Of a stretch of DNA of 64,000 nucleotides, positions 16,696 through 24,707 are shown piece by piece; the first letter of the stretch is position 1; the number at the start of each line of letters is the position of its first letter. A program made the position numbers and the translations under genes. A model generated the notes under the pieces. That model ran no database searches, was not told the DNA's origin, and saw only the letters and a list, made by a program, of their open reading frames with translations. The DNA comes from Flemingiibacterium sp045644145 (GTDB lineage Bacteria > Bacillota > Clostridia > Oscillospirales > CAG-272), in assembly GCA_045644145.1 (NCBI GenBank), contig JAZRGK010000078.1, positions 13,820 through 77,819 on the forward strand. The letters run 5' to 3'.

Positions 16696-16932
16696 ATGGA
16701 AGAAAACAAGGTTAATTTACCGGAAAACATGCCCGAAAGCGAGAAGACTGCGCAAAATCCCTCTCCCGAGGAGATAAACGCCGCAAATGCCGCTTCATCC
16801 ACGGGAAAAATCAGCGATGACGGTCAGGGCGCGGCATTTTTTACATCCTCGGACGTACGCGCCATGAGCCGTGAGCAGGTAAGGCGGAATTTACCGAAAA
16901 TTCTTAAATCTATGGAAAGTGCGGAGTTTTAG
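16696..16932 (+). CDS. Scaffold-like small protein at the end of the virion cluster
   Basis: The 78-residue product starts two bases after the portal stop, with GGAGG upstream. The first half is Pro/Glu/Asn/Ala-rich and probably disordered (NMPESEKTAQNPSPEEINAANAASS). The second half has the segment FTSSDVRAMSREQVRRNLPKILKSM. The latter resembles the helical coat-binding tail found in scaffolding proteins of Clostridia phages (S.EDVRKMS.EEV..N...I..SM). It is far shorter than typical scaffolds, so it may retain only the coat-binding part, or be a different assembly factor. Confidence 0.5.
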   Translation: MEENKVNLPENMPESEKTAQNPSPEEINAANAASSTGKISDDGQGAAFFTSSDVRAMSREQVRRNLPKILKSMESAEF

Positions 16933-16950
16933 AGCGGCGAGTCGGGACTA

Positions 16951-16979
16951 TTGACATACGGTACTTGACGTGATAGAAT
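16951..16979 (+). promoter_or_regulatory. Promoter of the lipoprotein gene at 17017
   Basis: TTGACA, 17 bases, TAGAAT. This gives the lipoprotein its own transcript, independent of the virion cluster. Confidence 0.65.
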
Positions 16980-17016
16980 AGAGGCAGACATTCAGAAAAT
17001 TATAACGGAGGACCCG

Positions 17017-17571
17017 ATGTCAAAAAATATCCGACGTAGCTTTTGTTTAGTGTTTACTGCACTGCTTATAATGAGCGTCGCTTCCTGCACTGCCGGTTCG
17101 GTGTGGCATCTTAACACATCCGCAGAAACTGCTGTTTTGGAAGCGCTTACGATGTCCGCTGACAGCGGCGAAGAAGCAATTCCCGATACAGCTTCAGCGT
17201 CTGATACACATACTATCCCCGACCGTATCGCAGAGCTTGATGCGCTGTTTGATGCTTCTCTCCCAACACCCGACGGTTCTTCGGCATCCATGTATGCATA
17301 CGCCGAGGGGCTTCGCGAACTTTGGTATGCGGAGATTGAGAAGCTGATAGCAGACGATGCCAAGCTTTCGGCAGAATTTGCGGATTTTTCCCATAAACTC
17401 GCCGCAGAGCTTGAAGCGGAAGCGGAAAAATACCGTGACGGTGAAAATTCGCCCTACGGCAGTGCTGTAGGTTACGAGCTTACATACAAGCACGCCGAGG
17501 CGCTTAGAGAGTGGTACATCGCGAATACAAAAACATCCCCTGAGCCTACTCTATTCGCCTGCGGCGAGTGA
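17017..17571 (+). CDS. Lipoprotein of unknown function
   Basis: The 184-residue product starts at ATG 17017 with GGAGGA upstream. A lipoprotein signal with lipobox S-V-A-S-C (Cys at about residue 28) leads into a low-complexity linker. A helical domain follows (ELDALFDASLPTPDGSS..., YAEGLRELWYAEIEKLI, FSHKLAAELEAEAEKYRDGENSPYG, YKHAEALREWYI). The LREWY-type ending resembles LprI-like domains only weakly. The last residues FACGE and the stop lie inside the first hairpin of the repeat array at 17554, so the C-terminus has probably been rewritten by repeat insertion. Confidence 0.7.
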   Translation: MSKNIRRSFCLVFTALLIMSVASCTAGSVWHLNTSAETAVLEALTMSADSGEEAIPDTASASDTHTIPDRIAELDALFDASLPTPDGSSASMYAYAEGLRELWYAEIEKLIADDAKLSAEFADFSHKLAAELEAEAEKYRDGENSPYGSAVGYELTYKHAEALREWYIANTKTSPEPTLFACGE

Positions 17572-17720
17572 TATTGCTTCGCAGTGATATTTGGACTTCG
17601 TCCAAGTGATATTCGCTGCGCGAGCTTTGGTGGCGAATAGAATATCACTGCAAGGTAATGCCTTGCAATATCACTTTTGCGGTAGCAAAAATATCACGCT
17701 GTCGAAGACAGCATATCACT
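17554..17720. repeat. Mirror-symmetric array of hairpins separated by GTGATATT / ATATCAC (array 2)
   Basis: Three direct GTGATATT units (17568, 17584, 17606) are followed by four inverted ATATCAC units (17642, 17668, 17691, 17713). The spacers form independent stems: TTCGCCtgcGGCGA, TGCttcGCA, TTGGACttcGTCCAA, a central TTCGC...GCGAA, TGCAAGGtaatgCCTTGCA, TTTTGCggtaGCAAAA and GCTGTCgaaGACAGC. The design is the same as array 1 at 8554 but the spacers differ. The first unit overlaps the end of the lipoprotein gene. Confidence 0.82.
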
Positions 17721-17774
17721 AAAAACTATCAGGAAATGCACATTTGCTCACCGCCGAAAGTGGTGATACAACAG

Positions 17775-17807
17775 AAAAAAGCCGATACGGAAATATCGGC
17801 TTTTTTA
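17775..17807. terminator. Terminator of valS (bidirectional)
   Basis: A stem AAAAAAGCCGATA / TATCGGCTTTTTT with a 6-base loop and A/T flanks lies just after the valS stop. Confidence 0.85.
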
Positions 17808-17851
17808 CTGTACTTTAGCAACCTGAGTCGTAAACCTCAGGGGATGCGGTT

Positions 17852-20473
17852 TTATCCAAGCTTCTTGATAGCTTCGTCAACAGCCGCAAGCTGTTCGATG
17901 AACTTCTCTTTCTTAGCCTTTTCAGCTTCGATAAGCTGTGCAGGTGCTTTGGCAACAAAGCCCTCGTTTGCAAGCTTCTTTTCAACTCTGTCGATTTCGG
18001 AGAGGTACTTTTCCCTTTCCTTGTTAAGACGCTCGCGCTCCTTGGCAAAGTCGATAAGCTCGCCCATGGGAATAAACACCGTAGCGCCGTTTGCTACGAT
18101 CTGTACCGCGTTCTCGTCAGCGTAGGAATCCGCAAACTCAACCTCGGATGCGGATGCAAGCTTCTCGAAGAATTTAACGGTATCGTCGGAATATGCGGCT
18201 CTGTCCCCGGTAACGATGATGACCTTCGCCTTCTTTGAGGGAGCTACGTTCATCTCGGCGCGGCGGTTTCTTATCAGAGTGATAGCTTCGATGATCTTCG
18301 CCATCTGCTCCTCTTCCGCGGGGAATTCGAACGCCTTATTGTACTTAGGATATTCCGCGATCATAACAGACTCGAACTCGTGGGGGATCGCCTGATAAAT
18401 TTCCTCGGTGATGAAGGGCATAAAGGGATGGAGCAGCTTGAGTGTTTCGCCAAGAGTGTAGCAAAGCACGTTCTGGCATGCGATGTTGCCCTCGTTGAGT
18501 CTGGGCTTCACAAGCTCAATATACCAGTCGCAGAGGATATCCCAGATGAAGTCGTATATCTTCGCAAGAGCCACGCCAAGCTCGAACTTGTCAAGGTTTG
18601 CGGTAACCTCACCGATAAGAGTGTTGAGCTTAGAGAGAAGCCACTTATCCTCAGCCTTAAGGTCAGCGGCAGCAGGAAGCTCTACCTTGTCGATAGTCAG
18701 ATTCATAAGAGTGAATCTTGAAGCATTCCAAAGCTTATTTGCGAAGTTTCTCGCCGCCTCAACCTTTTTGTCGGAGTAACGCATATCGTTGCCGGGGGCG
18801 TTACCGGTGATAAGGGCGTAACGGAGCGCATCCGCTCCATAGTTGTCAATGATCTCAAGGGGATCAACGCCGTTTCCGAGGGATTTTGACTTCTTTCTTC
18901 CCTGTTCGTCGCGAACAAGTCCGTGGATGAACACATGCTCGAAGGGCGCTTTGCCCGTATGCTCGAGAGCGGAGAATATCATTCTCGATACCCAGAAGAA
19001 TATAATATCATATCCGGTAACAAGCACGCTTGTAGGATAGAAATACTTCATATCCTCGGTTTCATCCGGCCAGCCGAGAGTTGAGAAGGGCCAGAGAGCG
19101 GACGAGAACCATGTATCAAGCACGTCATCTTCCTGACGCATTACCTTGCCGCACTTCGGGCAGGTGTGAACGTCGGTCTTGGAAACCACCATCTCACCGC
19201 AGGCATCGCAGTAGTATGCAGGAATACGGTGTCCCCACCAAAGCTGGCGGGAGATGCACCAGTCATGGACGTTTTCCATCCAATTAGTATATATCTTTGT
19301 GAATCTTTCGGGCACAAACTTAACGTCGCCGTTCCTTGAAGCCGCAAGCGCAGGCTCTGCAAGAGGCGGCATCTTAACGAACCACTGATTGGATGTAATA
19401 GGCTCAACGGTAGTCCCACAGCGGTAGCATGTGCCTACATTATGGGTGTGAGGCTCGATCTTTACAAGGTATCCGCCGGCTTCAAGGTCGGCAACGATAG
19501 CCTTGCGGCACTCGTAGCGGTCCATACCCTCATACTTGCCGCCTGCCGCATTGATAGTGCCGTCGCCGTTCATAACGAGAATCTGCTCAAGTCTGTGGCG
19601 AAGACCTACCTCGAAGTCGTTGGGGTCATGTGCGGGGGTGATCTTAACGCATCCCGTACCGAATTCCTTATCAACGTAGCTGTCGGCAATAAGCGGAATC
19701 TCGCGTCCAACGAGAGGAAGCGTGAGAGTCTTACCTACAAGCGCGGAATAACGCTCATCCTCGGGGTTAACCGCAACGGCGGTATCACCGAGAAGTGTTT
19801 CCGGACGGGTGGTAGCGATAATAACCTCGCCGGAGCCGTCTGTGAACGGATAGCGGATGTGCCAGAAATTGCCGGGCTGCTCACTGTACTCAACCTCTGC
19901 ATCGGAGAGGGCGGTCATGCAGTGAGGACACCAGTTGATGATGCGGTTTCCGCGGTAGATAAGTCCCTTTTCGTAGAGGTTTACGAAAACTTCCTTAACG
20001 GCTCTGGAGCATCCCTCGTCCATGGTGAAGCGTTCTCTTGTCCAGTCGCAGGATGAACCAAGCTTCTTAAGCTGATTTATAATACGATTTCCGTACTGAT
20101 GCTTCCAATCCCATACACGCTCAAGGAATTTCTCGCGTCCCAGATCGTAACGGGTAAGGCCCTCGTTCTTTCTGAGATTCTCCTCAACCTTGATCTGAGT
20201 TGCGATACCCGCATGGTCAGTGCCGGGCACCCACAGAGTAGAAAAGCCCTGCATGCGCTTGTAGCGGATAAGGATATCCTGCAGAGTTTCGTCGAGAGCA
20301 TGTCCCATATGAAGCTGACCGGTTACGTTTGGTGGGGGGATAACAATGGTAAAGGGTTTCTTTTCGGGGTCGCGCTCTGGGGTGAAATATCCCTTGTCGC
20401 ACCAATTCTTATAGATGCGATCTTCAAATTCACCGGGAGCGTAATTCTTTGGAAGATTGATTTCCGTGTTCAT
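17852..20473 (-). CDS. valS: Valine--tRNA ligase
   Basis: The 873-residue protein charges tRNA-Val in the cytoplasm. Class I motifs are present: PPPNVTGQLHMGHA (HIGH-type, about residues 47-60) and KKSKSLGNGVDP (KMSKS-type, about 525). Two Cys pairs, C.RCG near residue 346 and CDACGEM...CPKCGKV, are the zinc-like knuckles of Val/Ile enzymes. The editing domain contains ATTRPETLLGDTAVAVNPED. The C-terminal coiled coil (KERERLNKEREKYLSEIDRVEKKLANEGFVAKAPAQLIEAEKAK) is the tRNA-binding arm of bacterial ValRS. It is controlled by the T-box leader upstream. Confidence 0.97.
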   Translation of the reverse strand: MNTEINLPKNYAPGEFEDRIYKNWCDKGYFTPERDPEKKPFTIVIPPPNVTGQLHMGHALDETLQDILIRYKRMQGFSTLWVPGTDHAGIATQIKVEENLRKNEGLTRYDLGREKFLERVWDWKHQYGNRIINQLKKLGSSCDWTRERFTMDEGCSRAVKEVFVNLYEKGLIYRGNRIINWCPHCMTALSDAEVEYSEQPGNFWHIRYPFTDGSGEVIIATTRPETLLGDTAVAVNPEDERYSALVGKTLTLPLVGREIPLIADSYVDKEFGTGCVKITPAHDPNDFEVGLRHRLEQILVMNGDGTINAAGGKYEGMDRYECRKAIVADLEAGGYLVKIEPHTHNVGTCYRCGTTVEPITSNQWFVKMPPLAEPALAASRNGDVKFVPERFTKIYTNWMENVHDWCISRQLWWGHRIPAYYCDACGEMVVSKTDVHTCPKCGKVMRQEDDVLDTWFSSALWPFSTLGWPDETEDMKYFYPTSVLVTGYDIIFFWVSRMIFSALEHTGKAPFEHVFIHGLVRDEQGRKKSKSLGNGVDPLEIIDNYGADALRYALITGNAPGNDMRYSDKKVEAARNFANKLWNASRFTLMNLTIDKVELPAAADLKAEDKWLLSKLNTLIGEVTANLDKFELGVALAKIYDFIWDILCDWYIELVKPRLNEGNIACQNVLCYTLGETLKLLHPFMPFITEEIYQAIPHEFESVMIAEYPKYNKAFEFPAEEEQMAKIIEAITLIRNRRAEMNVAPSKKAKVIIVTGDRAAYSDDTVKFFEKLASASEVEFADSYADENAVQIVANGATVFIPMGELIDFAKERERLNKEREKYLSEIDRVEKKLANEGFVAKAPAQLIEAEKAKKEKFIEQLAAVDEAIKKLG

Positions 20474-20775
20474 TTTGTGTTTCCTTTCGTTCCTTTATTT
20501 GTATCGGAATACAAAAAGCACCCCGACACACATGTGTCAGGGCGCATAATATGCGCGGTACCACCTGATATTTCTAACTTACGATGGGCTGTATACCCAT
20601 CATCTTCTGTAACGCGAAGAACGCGGCGTCGGCTATTTGATATCCCTCACAAATAGGAAATACCGTTCACTTGGCGGCTCGGGGACTACCTTCGGAAGCT
20701 TCGCGTGACCGCCTCGCACCATGCGGCGGCTCTCTTGACACGCTGGGAAACCTACTCCTTCCCGTCATTGCCTTT
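20474..20775 (-). promoter_or_regulatory. T-box leader of valS
   Basis: The minus-strand leader of about 300 nt contains the T-box TGGTACCGCG (20563-20554), which belongs to the antiterminator that senses uncharged tRNA. It is followed by an intrinsic terminator (20546-20513; stem CCCTGACACA/TGTGTCGGGG with a T-run). Upstream hairpins form stem I with a specifier region GGTAGTCC (20690-20683) that contains valine codons GTA and GTC. Low levels of charged tRNA-Val would therefore raise valS expression. Confidence 0.9.
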
Positions 20776-20780
20776 ACGGT

Positions 20781-20810
20781 ATTATACCATATTATATATA
20801 TATTTGTCAA
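20781..20810 (-). promoter_or_regulatory. Promoter of the valS leader
   Basis: TTGACA (20810-20805), an 18-base spacer, and TATAAT (20786-20781) on the minus strand. Confidence 0.7.
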
Positions 20811-21237
20811 GAGGATTTTTTGATTTGTCAAAACTTAGCGGCACGGTGTTTTGCATAATGCTAAAATATAACGCACCAATATATGCAAAATGCAAAATAT
20901 ACAAAAGTGATCGGCTCGTATTTTTTAATAATTCACACGACTCACCAAAAATTCGGATTATGCAAAGTTAGCTTTGGAATCGACATTTTTGTGCATATAT
21001 TACACTTTTGTATATTATACATCCGCTTATACCGTTGTTTTGTATATCCGGTCAACAAATTTATTCATATTACCTGCACATGTATGGCACTGTATATTTA
21101 TTCTGTGCAATATACAGTATGCCCCGTATTTGGAATGGTTTGGCAAAATTTATGGAAATTTCTTGTTAAAATAGTATATTGGTGCATAAAACAAGCTTCA
21201 TAAATCCGTTGAAAGTGCCCATTTTTACCAAAAGGGG
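20811..21237. other. AT-rich intergenic stretch with nested inverted repeats
   Basis: No credible gene is seen. It contains a perfect 14-base inverted repeat (AATATACAAAAGTG at 20896-20909 and its complement at 21003-21016) and a hairpin CTGTATATT/AATATACAG at about 21088-21116. It lies between the divergent valS and SleB-like promoters. It may be a remnant of a small mobile element. Confidence 0.5.
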
Positions 21238-21266
21238 TTGCTTTTTCCGGGCTTATGGGGTATAAT
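21238..21266 (+). promoter_or_regulatory. Promoter of the SleB-like gene
   Basis: TTGCTT, 17 bases, TATAAT. The start of transcription would be near 21273, leaving an untranslated leader of about 170 nt whose function is not recognised. Confidence 0.6.
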
Positions 21267-21446
21267 AATATTTGCTTCGCCTGAACGAGGTATGGCTGCG
21301 GCACAATTTCAGATGCCGTGAATATTTTAATAATTCTTGTCATACAATTTAGATCAAGACACCCTTCGGTCAGGCATCTGCCCTTCCCCTGCACCGTTCT
21401 TTACGATTTCAGAAGCGGCAGTAAGCGTTTAAGAAAGGAAATTTTT

Positions 21447-22469
21447 ATGATTCCATATCAACAGATCAAATCCAAGGTTATGGGATGCGCCATTGTAAAA
21501 GCCCTCGCGAACAAGCTAAACGTGAGAACAGTTTCGCTGCTCACCGTTTGTGCAATTACGTTTGCGTGCGTTGCGGCTTGCATAATCACCGCATCTCCGA
21601 GCATCGAGGATTCGGAGCCTGCACTTATTTATACAGAAGGTCCCGTTCGTGTCGTTGCTCCTGCCGCATCCGAGGATATCACCGTCCCCGAAACGGATGA
21701 AATTGCTCCCACGGAAGCTTCGGATGAAATCGTTACCGTTTTAAGCGGCGGTTTGGTTGCGAGCGCACCGGAACTTGATGCAGCTCCCGAAACTACTGCA
21801 GCACCCGAAACTACAGCGGCTCCCGAAACTACTGCAGCTCCCGAAACTACATCGGCTCCCGAAACTACGGCAGCTCCCGAAACTACGGCGGCTCCCGAAA
21901 CCGAGGCTCCCGAGCCTGCGGCTTCAAAAATGATCTTCCCCGACCCAAACAGCGAAAAGCTTGTGGACGAGATCGGACTTTTACATACGGTCGTAACTCC
22001 CGTTCACACCATAACCGAGGAAGAACTCATCATGGCGGCAACGGTCGTACAGCTTGAGGTTATGGGCAACGGCTCTTCTCTCTACGGTTTTGAGGATGTA
22101 CAGGAAAAATACTGGGAAATGCTTTCCGTAGCTCAGTGCATACGCAACAGAGCCGAAAGCTCAAGATTCCCTAATTCCATAAGAGAGGTTATCACTCAGT
22201 CCCACAAGGGAAGCAGAGGTCAGATCATCTACCAGTTCAGCCCTGCAGAAAAGCTCGCGCTTTATACCCCTACCGAGGAAGCTATAACTGCCGCACGCGA
22301 GGTGCTGGTTGACGGAATTTCAGTCCTTCCCTTAAATTACTACTATTTCTGTGCAACCCGTATTACCGAATCCTTTGAATTATATAACGATTATATATTT
22401 GTAAAGGATGCCGACGGCAATTACGACAAGATCGAAGGACACCTTACTACATTCTACGCAGGACGCTAA
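21447..22469 (+). CDS. SleB-like cell-wall hydrolase (spore-cortex-lytic type) with a tandem repeat linker
   Basis: The 340-residue protein starts at ATG 21447 (GAAAGGAAA upstream). An earlier in-frame ATG lacks a ribosome site. A membrane segment (about residues 29-49) anchors it. A linker of roughly seven AAPETT repeats (DNA 21779-21904) reaches the wall. The C-terminal domain (about 195-340) matches the Hydrolase_2/SleB family: EEELIMAATVVQLEVMG (catalytic Glu in this region), SVAQCIRNRAES, PNSIREVITQ, QF and YYYFCA. It probably cleaves peptidoglycan, in sporulation, germination or growth. It is followed by a strong terminator. Confidence 0.85.
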   Translation: MIPYQQIKSKVMGCAIVKALANKLNVRTVSLLTVCAITFACVAACIITASPSIEDSEPALIYTEGPVRVVAPAASEDITVPETDEIAPTEASDEIVTVLSGGLVASAPELDAAPETTAAPETTAAPETTAAPETTSAPETTAAPETTAAPETEAPEPAASKMIFPDPNSEKLVDEIGLLHTVVTPVHTITEEELIMAATVVQLEVMGNGSSLYGFEDVQEKYWEMLSVAQCIRNRAESSRFPNSIREVITQSHKGSRGQIIYQFSPAEKLALYTPTEEAITAAREVLVDGISVLPLNYYYFCATRITESFELYNDYIFVKDADGNYDKIEGHLTTFYAGR

Positions 22470-22479
22470 TGATATCTGA

Positions 22480-22516
22480 AAAAACAGCCTTGATGCAGTG
22501 CATCAAGGCTGTTTTT
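22480..22516 (+). terminator. Terminator of the SleB-like gene
   Basis: AAAACAGCCTTGATGC, a short loop, its complement, and a T-run. Confidence 0.85.
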
Positions 22517-22540
22517 GAATTTACTACAGTACCTGCCAAC

Positions 22541-23104
22541 TTATTTCTCTCTTACGGAAATCAGTTTGGAAAGCGCAGGGACTGCGCTTATTATAACTGT
22601 GCCGATCATAGTGAACACCGTTTCGGGAAGCATATACGCACCGTTGTAGGCAAGCGAATACAGCCATACGTTATTCCATGTATCCGGCATAGAAGTTTCC
22701 CATATAGTAACACCGGTTATGTAATGGCACGCCATGCGAAGCACAAGCGCCACTGCAACGCCGACACATACACCGACTCTGCCCTTTCCACGGAAAAATC
22801 CCGTAACACCAAGAAGTGTAAAAGCCACAATGTAGTCAAAAAGAATACAGATAATAAGTACCGTTGGCGTAAGTCCCCAAGCAAAGCATTTGCTGAGCAT
22901 AAGCTGGATAACGGAATAGACGAACGCCGTACCGAATCCCCATTTAGGTCCGTAGATAATCCCCGCGAGGCATACAGGAAGCATTGACAGCACCGTCACC
23001 GAGCCGCCCAGCGGCGCTTCATACAAAACCAGCAGACTGAGCACCGTGGACATGGCAACAAGTATGGCGCAGAGCACCATTGCGTGGATATTTGATTTTT
23101 TCAA
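22541..23104 (-). CDS. thiT: ThiT-like thiamine transporter, substrate-binding (S) component of an ECF transporter
   Basis: The 187-residue membrane protein starts at a TTG (23104) preceded by CGGAGG. This start lies after the riboswitch terminator, unlike longer readings that would run into it. Six hydrophobic helices and the segment LGGSVTVLSMLPVCLAGIIYGPKWGFGTAFVYSVIQ match ThiT, as do the late WYITGV-like CHYITGVTIW and YNGAYMLPE segments that line the thiamine site. The TPP riboswitch upstream supports thiamine as the substrate. It would pair with the shared ECF module whose genes (ecfA, ecfT) lie at 62.3-64 kb. Confidence 0.9.
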   Translation of the reverse strand: MKKSNIHAMVLCAILVAMSTVLSLLVLYEAPLGGSVTVLSMLPVCLAGIIYGPKWGFGTAFVYSVIQLMLSKCFAWGLTPTVLIICILFDYIVAFTLLGVTGFFRGKGRVGVCVGVAVALVLRMACHYITGVTIWETSMPDTWNNVWLYSLAYNGAYMLPETVFTMIGTVIISAVPALSKLISVREK

Positions 23105-23121
23105 GGTAAAAACCTCCGTAA

Positions 23122-23162
23122 AATAAAATTCTCCGAACAAAATAACCATGTTCGGAGAATCA
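23122..23162 (-). terminator. Terminator of the TPP riboswitch
   Basis: TTCTCCGAACA, loop, GTTCGGAGAA and then TTTTATTTT on the minus strand, between the aptamer and the thiT start. Ligand binding would favour this hairpin and stop transcription. Confidence 0.8.
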
Positions 23163-23255
23163 ATGACGTGTGAAGCAGTATTTGCTACGCAAAAACTGCC
23201 AAGGTATTTGCAAAGCAAATACCAGCATTTTCTACGTAAAAACCGCTATCGCGAT

Positions 23256-23360
23256 ATCCCTACGTCGGAATTACCCGTACAGGTTCAAAGGGTTCGGTCG
23301 TGTAACCGTCTCAGCCGTACATACCCGTGCACTGATATGTGTTATAGGCGCCCCTGTGTC
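23256..23360 (-). promoter_or_regulatory. TPP (thiamine pyrophosphate) riboswitch
   Basis: On the minus strand the conserved elements appear in order: AGGGGCGCCT, GGCTGAGA, CCCTTTGAACCTG, GGGTAAT and CCGACGTAGGGA. These are the THI-box hallmarks. An AT-rich stretch with alternative hairpins and a terminator separates it from thiT. Confidence 0.95.
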
Positions 23361-23434
23361 GATTATTCAGTTTGGAGTAAGAACATTATAGCACGTTTTA
23401 AGTCTTGTGTCAACTGTCGTTTTAGCCAATCACT

Positions 23435-24052
23435 TTACTTTTTTATATCTGTAATATATGTAAATCGTTGGAATTTTGTAAATCCCATAGCGCGAAGCTC
23501 AGCTTCGGAATGGTGATTATCCTCCGCAGAATTGTATTCCGGAATAAGCGGCAATCTTACGGTCGCCCTGCTCGGTGCATAGGATAAATACACAAGATTT
23601 TTCTTCAAAAAAGCGTTTTCCTGCCCTGTGTAGGCGCGATAAATTTTCGGTGACATGTCCTTGACATCAACAATATATTCATCCAAAAGTCCGTCAACAA
23701 GCATGAGCTCATCTATAGGCACAGCAAGCGAAGTTTCGAGAGAAAAACGCCACTGTTCCCCCATGCTTCTTGTATACAAAATGAACTCTTTAATAAATTC
23801 CGCCTGCAGAAGCGGCTCACCTCCGCCGAAGGTTACTCCGCCGCCCGTGGCGGTAAAGTACAGCGAATCCGGTTTTATTTTTTCGTAAAGCTCCGCCGCA
23901 GTATAGCTTTTTTTACATCCGTTTCGTTTGCATTGGGGATTTAAGCAATACTTGCAGTCAAGAGGACAGCCGAAGCCGCCAACAAGCGTTGTAACACCCA
24001 CGCCGTCCGTTCCGATCCTATGGCGTGACACACCTATAGCTTCAAATATCAC
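23435..24052 (-). CDS. Radical SAM enzyme, PflA-like small type
   Basis: The 205-residue protein overlaps the upstream gene by ATGA. The radical SAM cluster motif is CPLDCKYC (Cys29, Cys33, Cys36). Two further Cys (41 and 46, CKRNGCKK) follow at once. TFGGGEPLLQ is the GGE motif for SAM. SLETSLAVP and VDVKDMSP match the glycyl-radical activase group in strand order. Whether it activates a glycyl radical enzyme is open: no such enzyme is in the window. The coupling to the Cys-motif membrane protein suggests that protein, or its tail, as partner or substrate. Confidence 0.85.
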   Translation of the reverse strand: MIFEAIGVSRHRIGTDGVGVTTLVGGFGCPLDCKYCLNPQCKRNGCKKSYTAAELYEKIKPDSLYFTATGGGVTFGGGEPLLQAEFIKEFILYTRSMGEQWRFSLETSLAVPIDELMLVDGLLDEYIVDVKDMSPKIYRAYTGQENAFLKKNLVYLSYAPSRATVRLPLIPEYNSAEDNHHSEAELRAMGFTKFQRFTYITDIKK

Positions 24053-24582
24053 TTTGTATCTCCATCCTGAGGGCCGTCCGGTGCAAACGGGATGCCTCCG
24101 GCGATCTCGTACACCTCGGTTTCATCAAACATATCAGGATCATCCTGCAAAAAGCCGGCTACGCCCACACCGGTATTCTCGCTTATGTCGGTATCTGGGA
24201 GTAACGCAATATCGCCATCAAGTGCTATCTCGGTGTCAGGCTGTGCGGCAAGCTCACCGTCAAGCGAAGCAGTATCTACCTGCATATCGCCGGCTATATC
24301 GCGTCCGCTAAAATGGTCAACAATGGTTGTAAGCGGCTCACATGCTGTGGTGCTGAGCGCGATAAGCCCTGCTGACACTCCGGCAACGGCGACTTTGATG
24401 CCGCGGCGGCGTTTTTCGGAAATCGCGCGCTCAAGATAGCGCACTTCGGATTCGCATCTTGGGCATGTTCCAAGGCAGTCACCTTTATGGGTACATTCGG
24501 GAATCTCAAGAGAGATGCCGTTGGCGTTGGCAATGTCCTTTCGTATCTGTTTTAATACCTTGCATTTTTCTTTTCCGTTCAT
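24049..24582 (-). CDS. Membrane protein with an N-terminal CxHxGxCxGTCPxC motif, partner of the radical SAM gene
   Basis: The 177-residue product starts at ATG 24582 (GGAG eight bases upstream). The N-terminal domain has Cys30, His32, Cys36, Cys40 and Cys43 (ECTHKGDCLGTCPRC), followed by ESEVRYLERAISEKRRRG and one hydrophobic helix (about 63-81, ending TTAC). The tail of some 95 residues is acidic with repeats of D-T-D/E-I type (QPDTEIALDGDIALLPDTDISE) and ends in GGIPFAPDGPQDGD. I recall the same N-terminal layout in uncharacterised Bacteroidetes and Clostridia proteins. It is possibly a metal-binding anchor with a tail modified by the radical SAM enzyme. The function is unknown. Confidence 0.75.
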   Translation of the reverse strand: MNGKEKCKVLKQIRKDIANANGISLEIPECTHKGDCLGTCPRCESEVRYLERAISEKRRRGIKVAVAGVSAGLIALSTTACEPLTTIVDHFSGRDIAGDMQVDTASLDGELAAQPDTEIALDGDIALLPDTDISENTGVGVAGFLQDDPDMFDETEVYEIAGGIPFAPDGPQDGDTK

Positions 24583-24707
24583 GCTCATATCTCCTTTTTT
24601 GGGGGGGTTACTGCATATTTTGACGAACGCAAAAAGGATTTTGTTCCCGAAAATGATATTTTTGTGCACAAAAAAAGACTGCCGAAGCAGTCTTTTTCGT
24701 GTTTTGA

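Noticed and set aside
19442..20056. A long plus-strand frame (204 codons) inside valS
   Set aside because: It is antisense to conserved ValRS sequence and has neither promoter nor ribosome site.
21267..21446. c-di-AMP or other known riboswitch before the SleB-like gene
   Set aside because: Cell-wall hydrolase genes often have such leaders, but I could not match the conserved core sequences of that class here.
21779..21904. Tandem DNA repeat of 18-base units
   Set aside because: It is the coding sequence of the AAPETT linker of the SleB-like protein, not a separate element.
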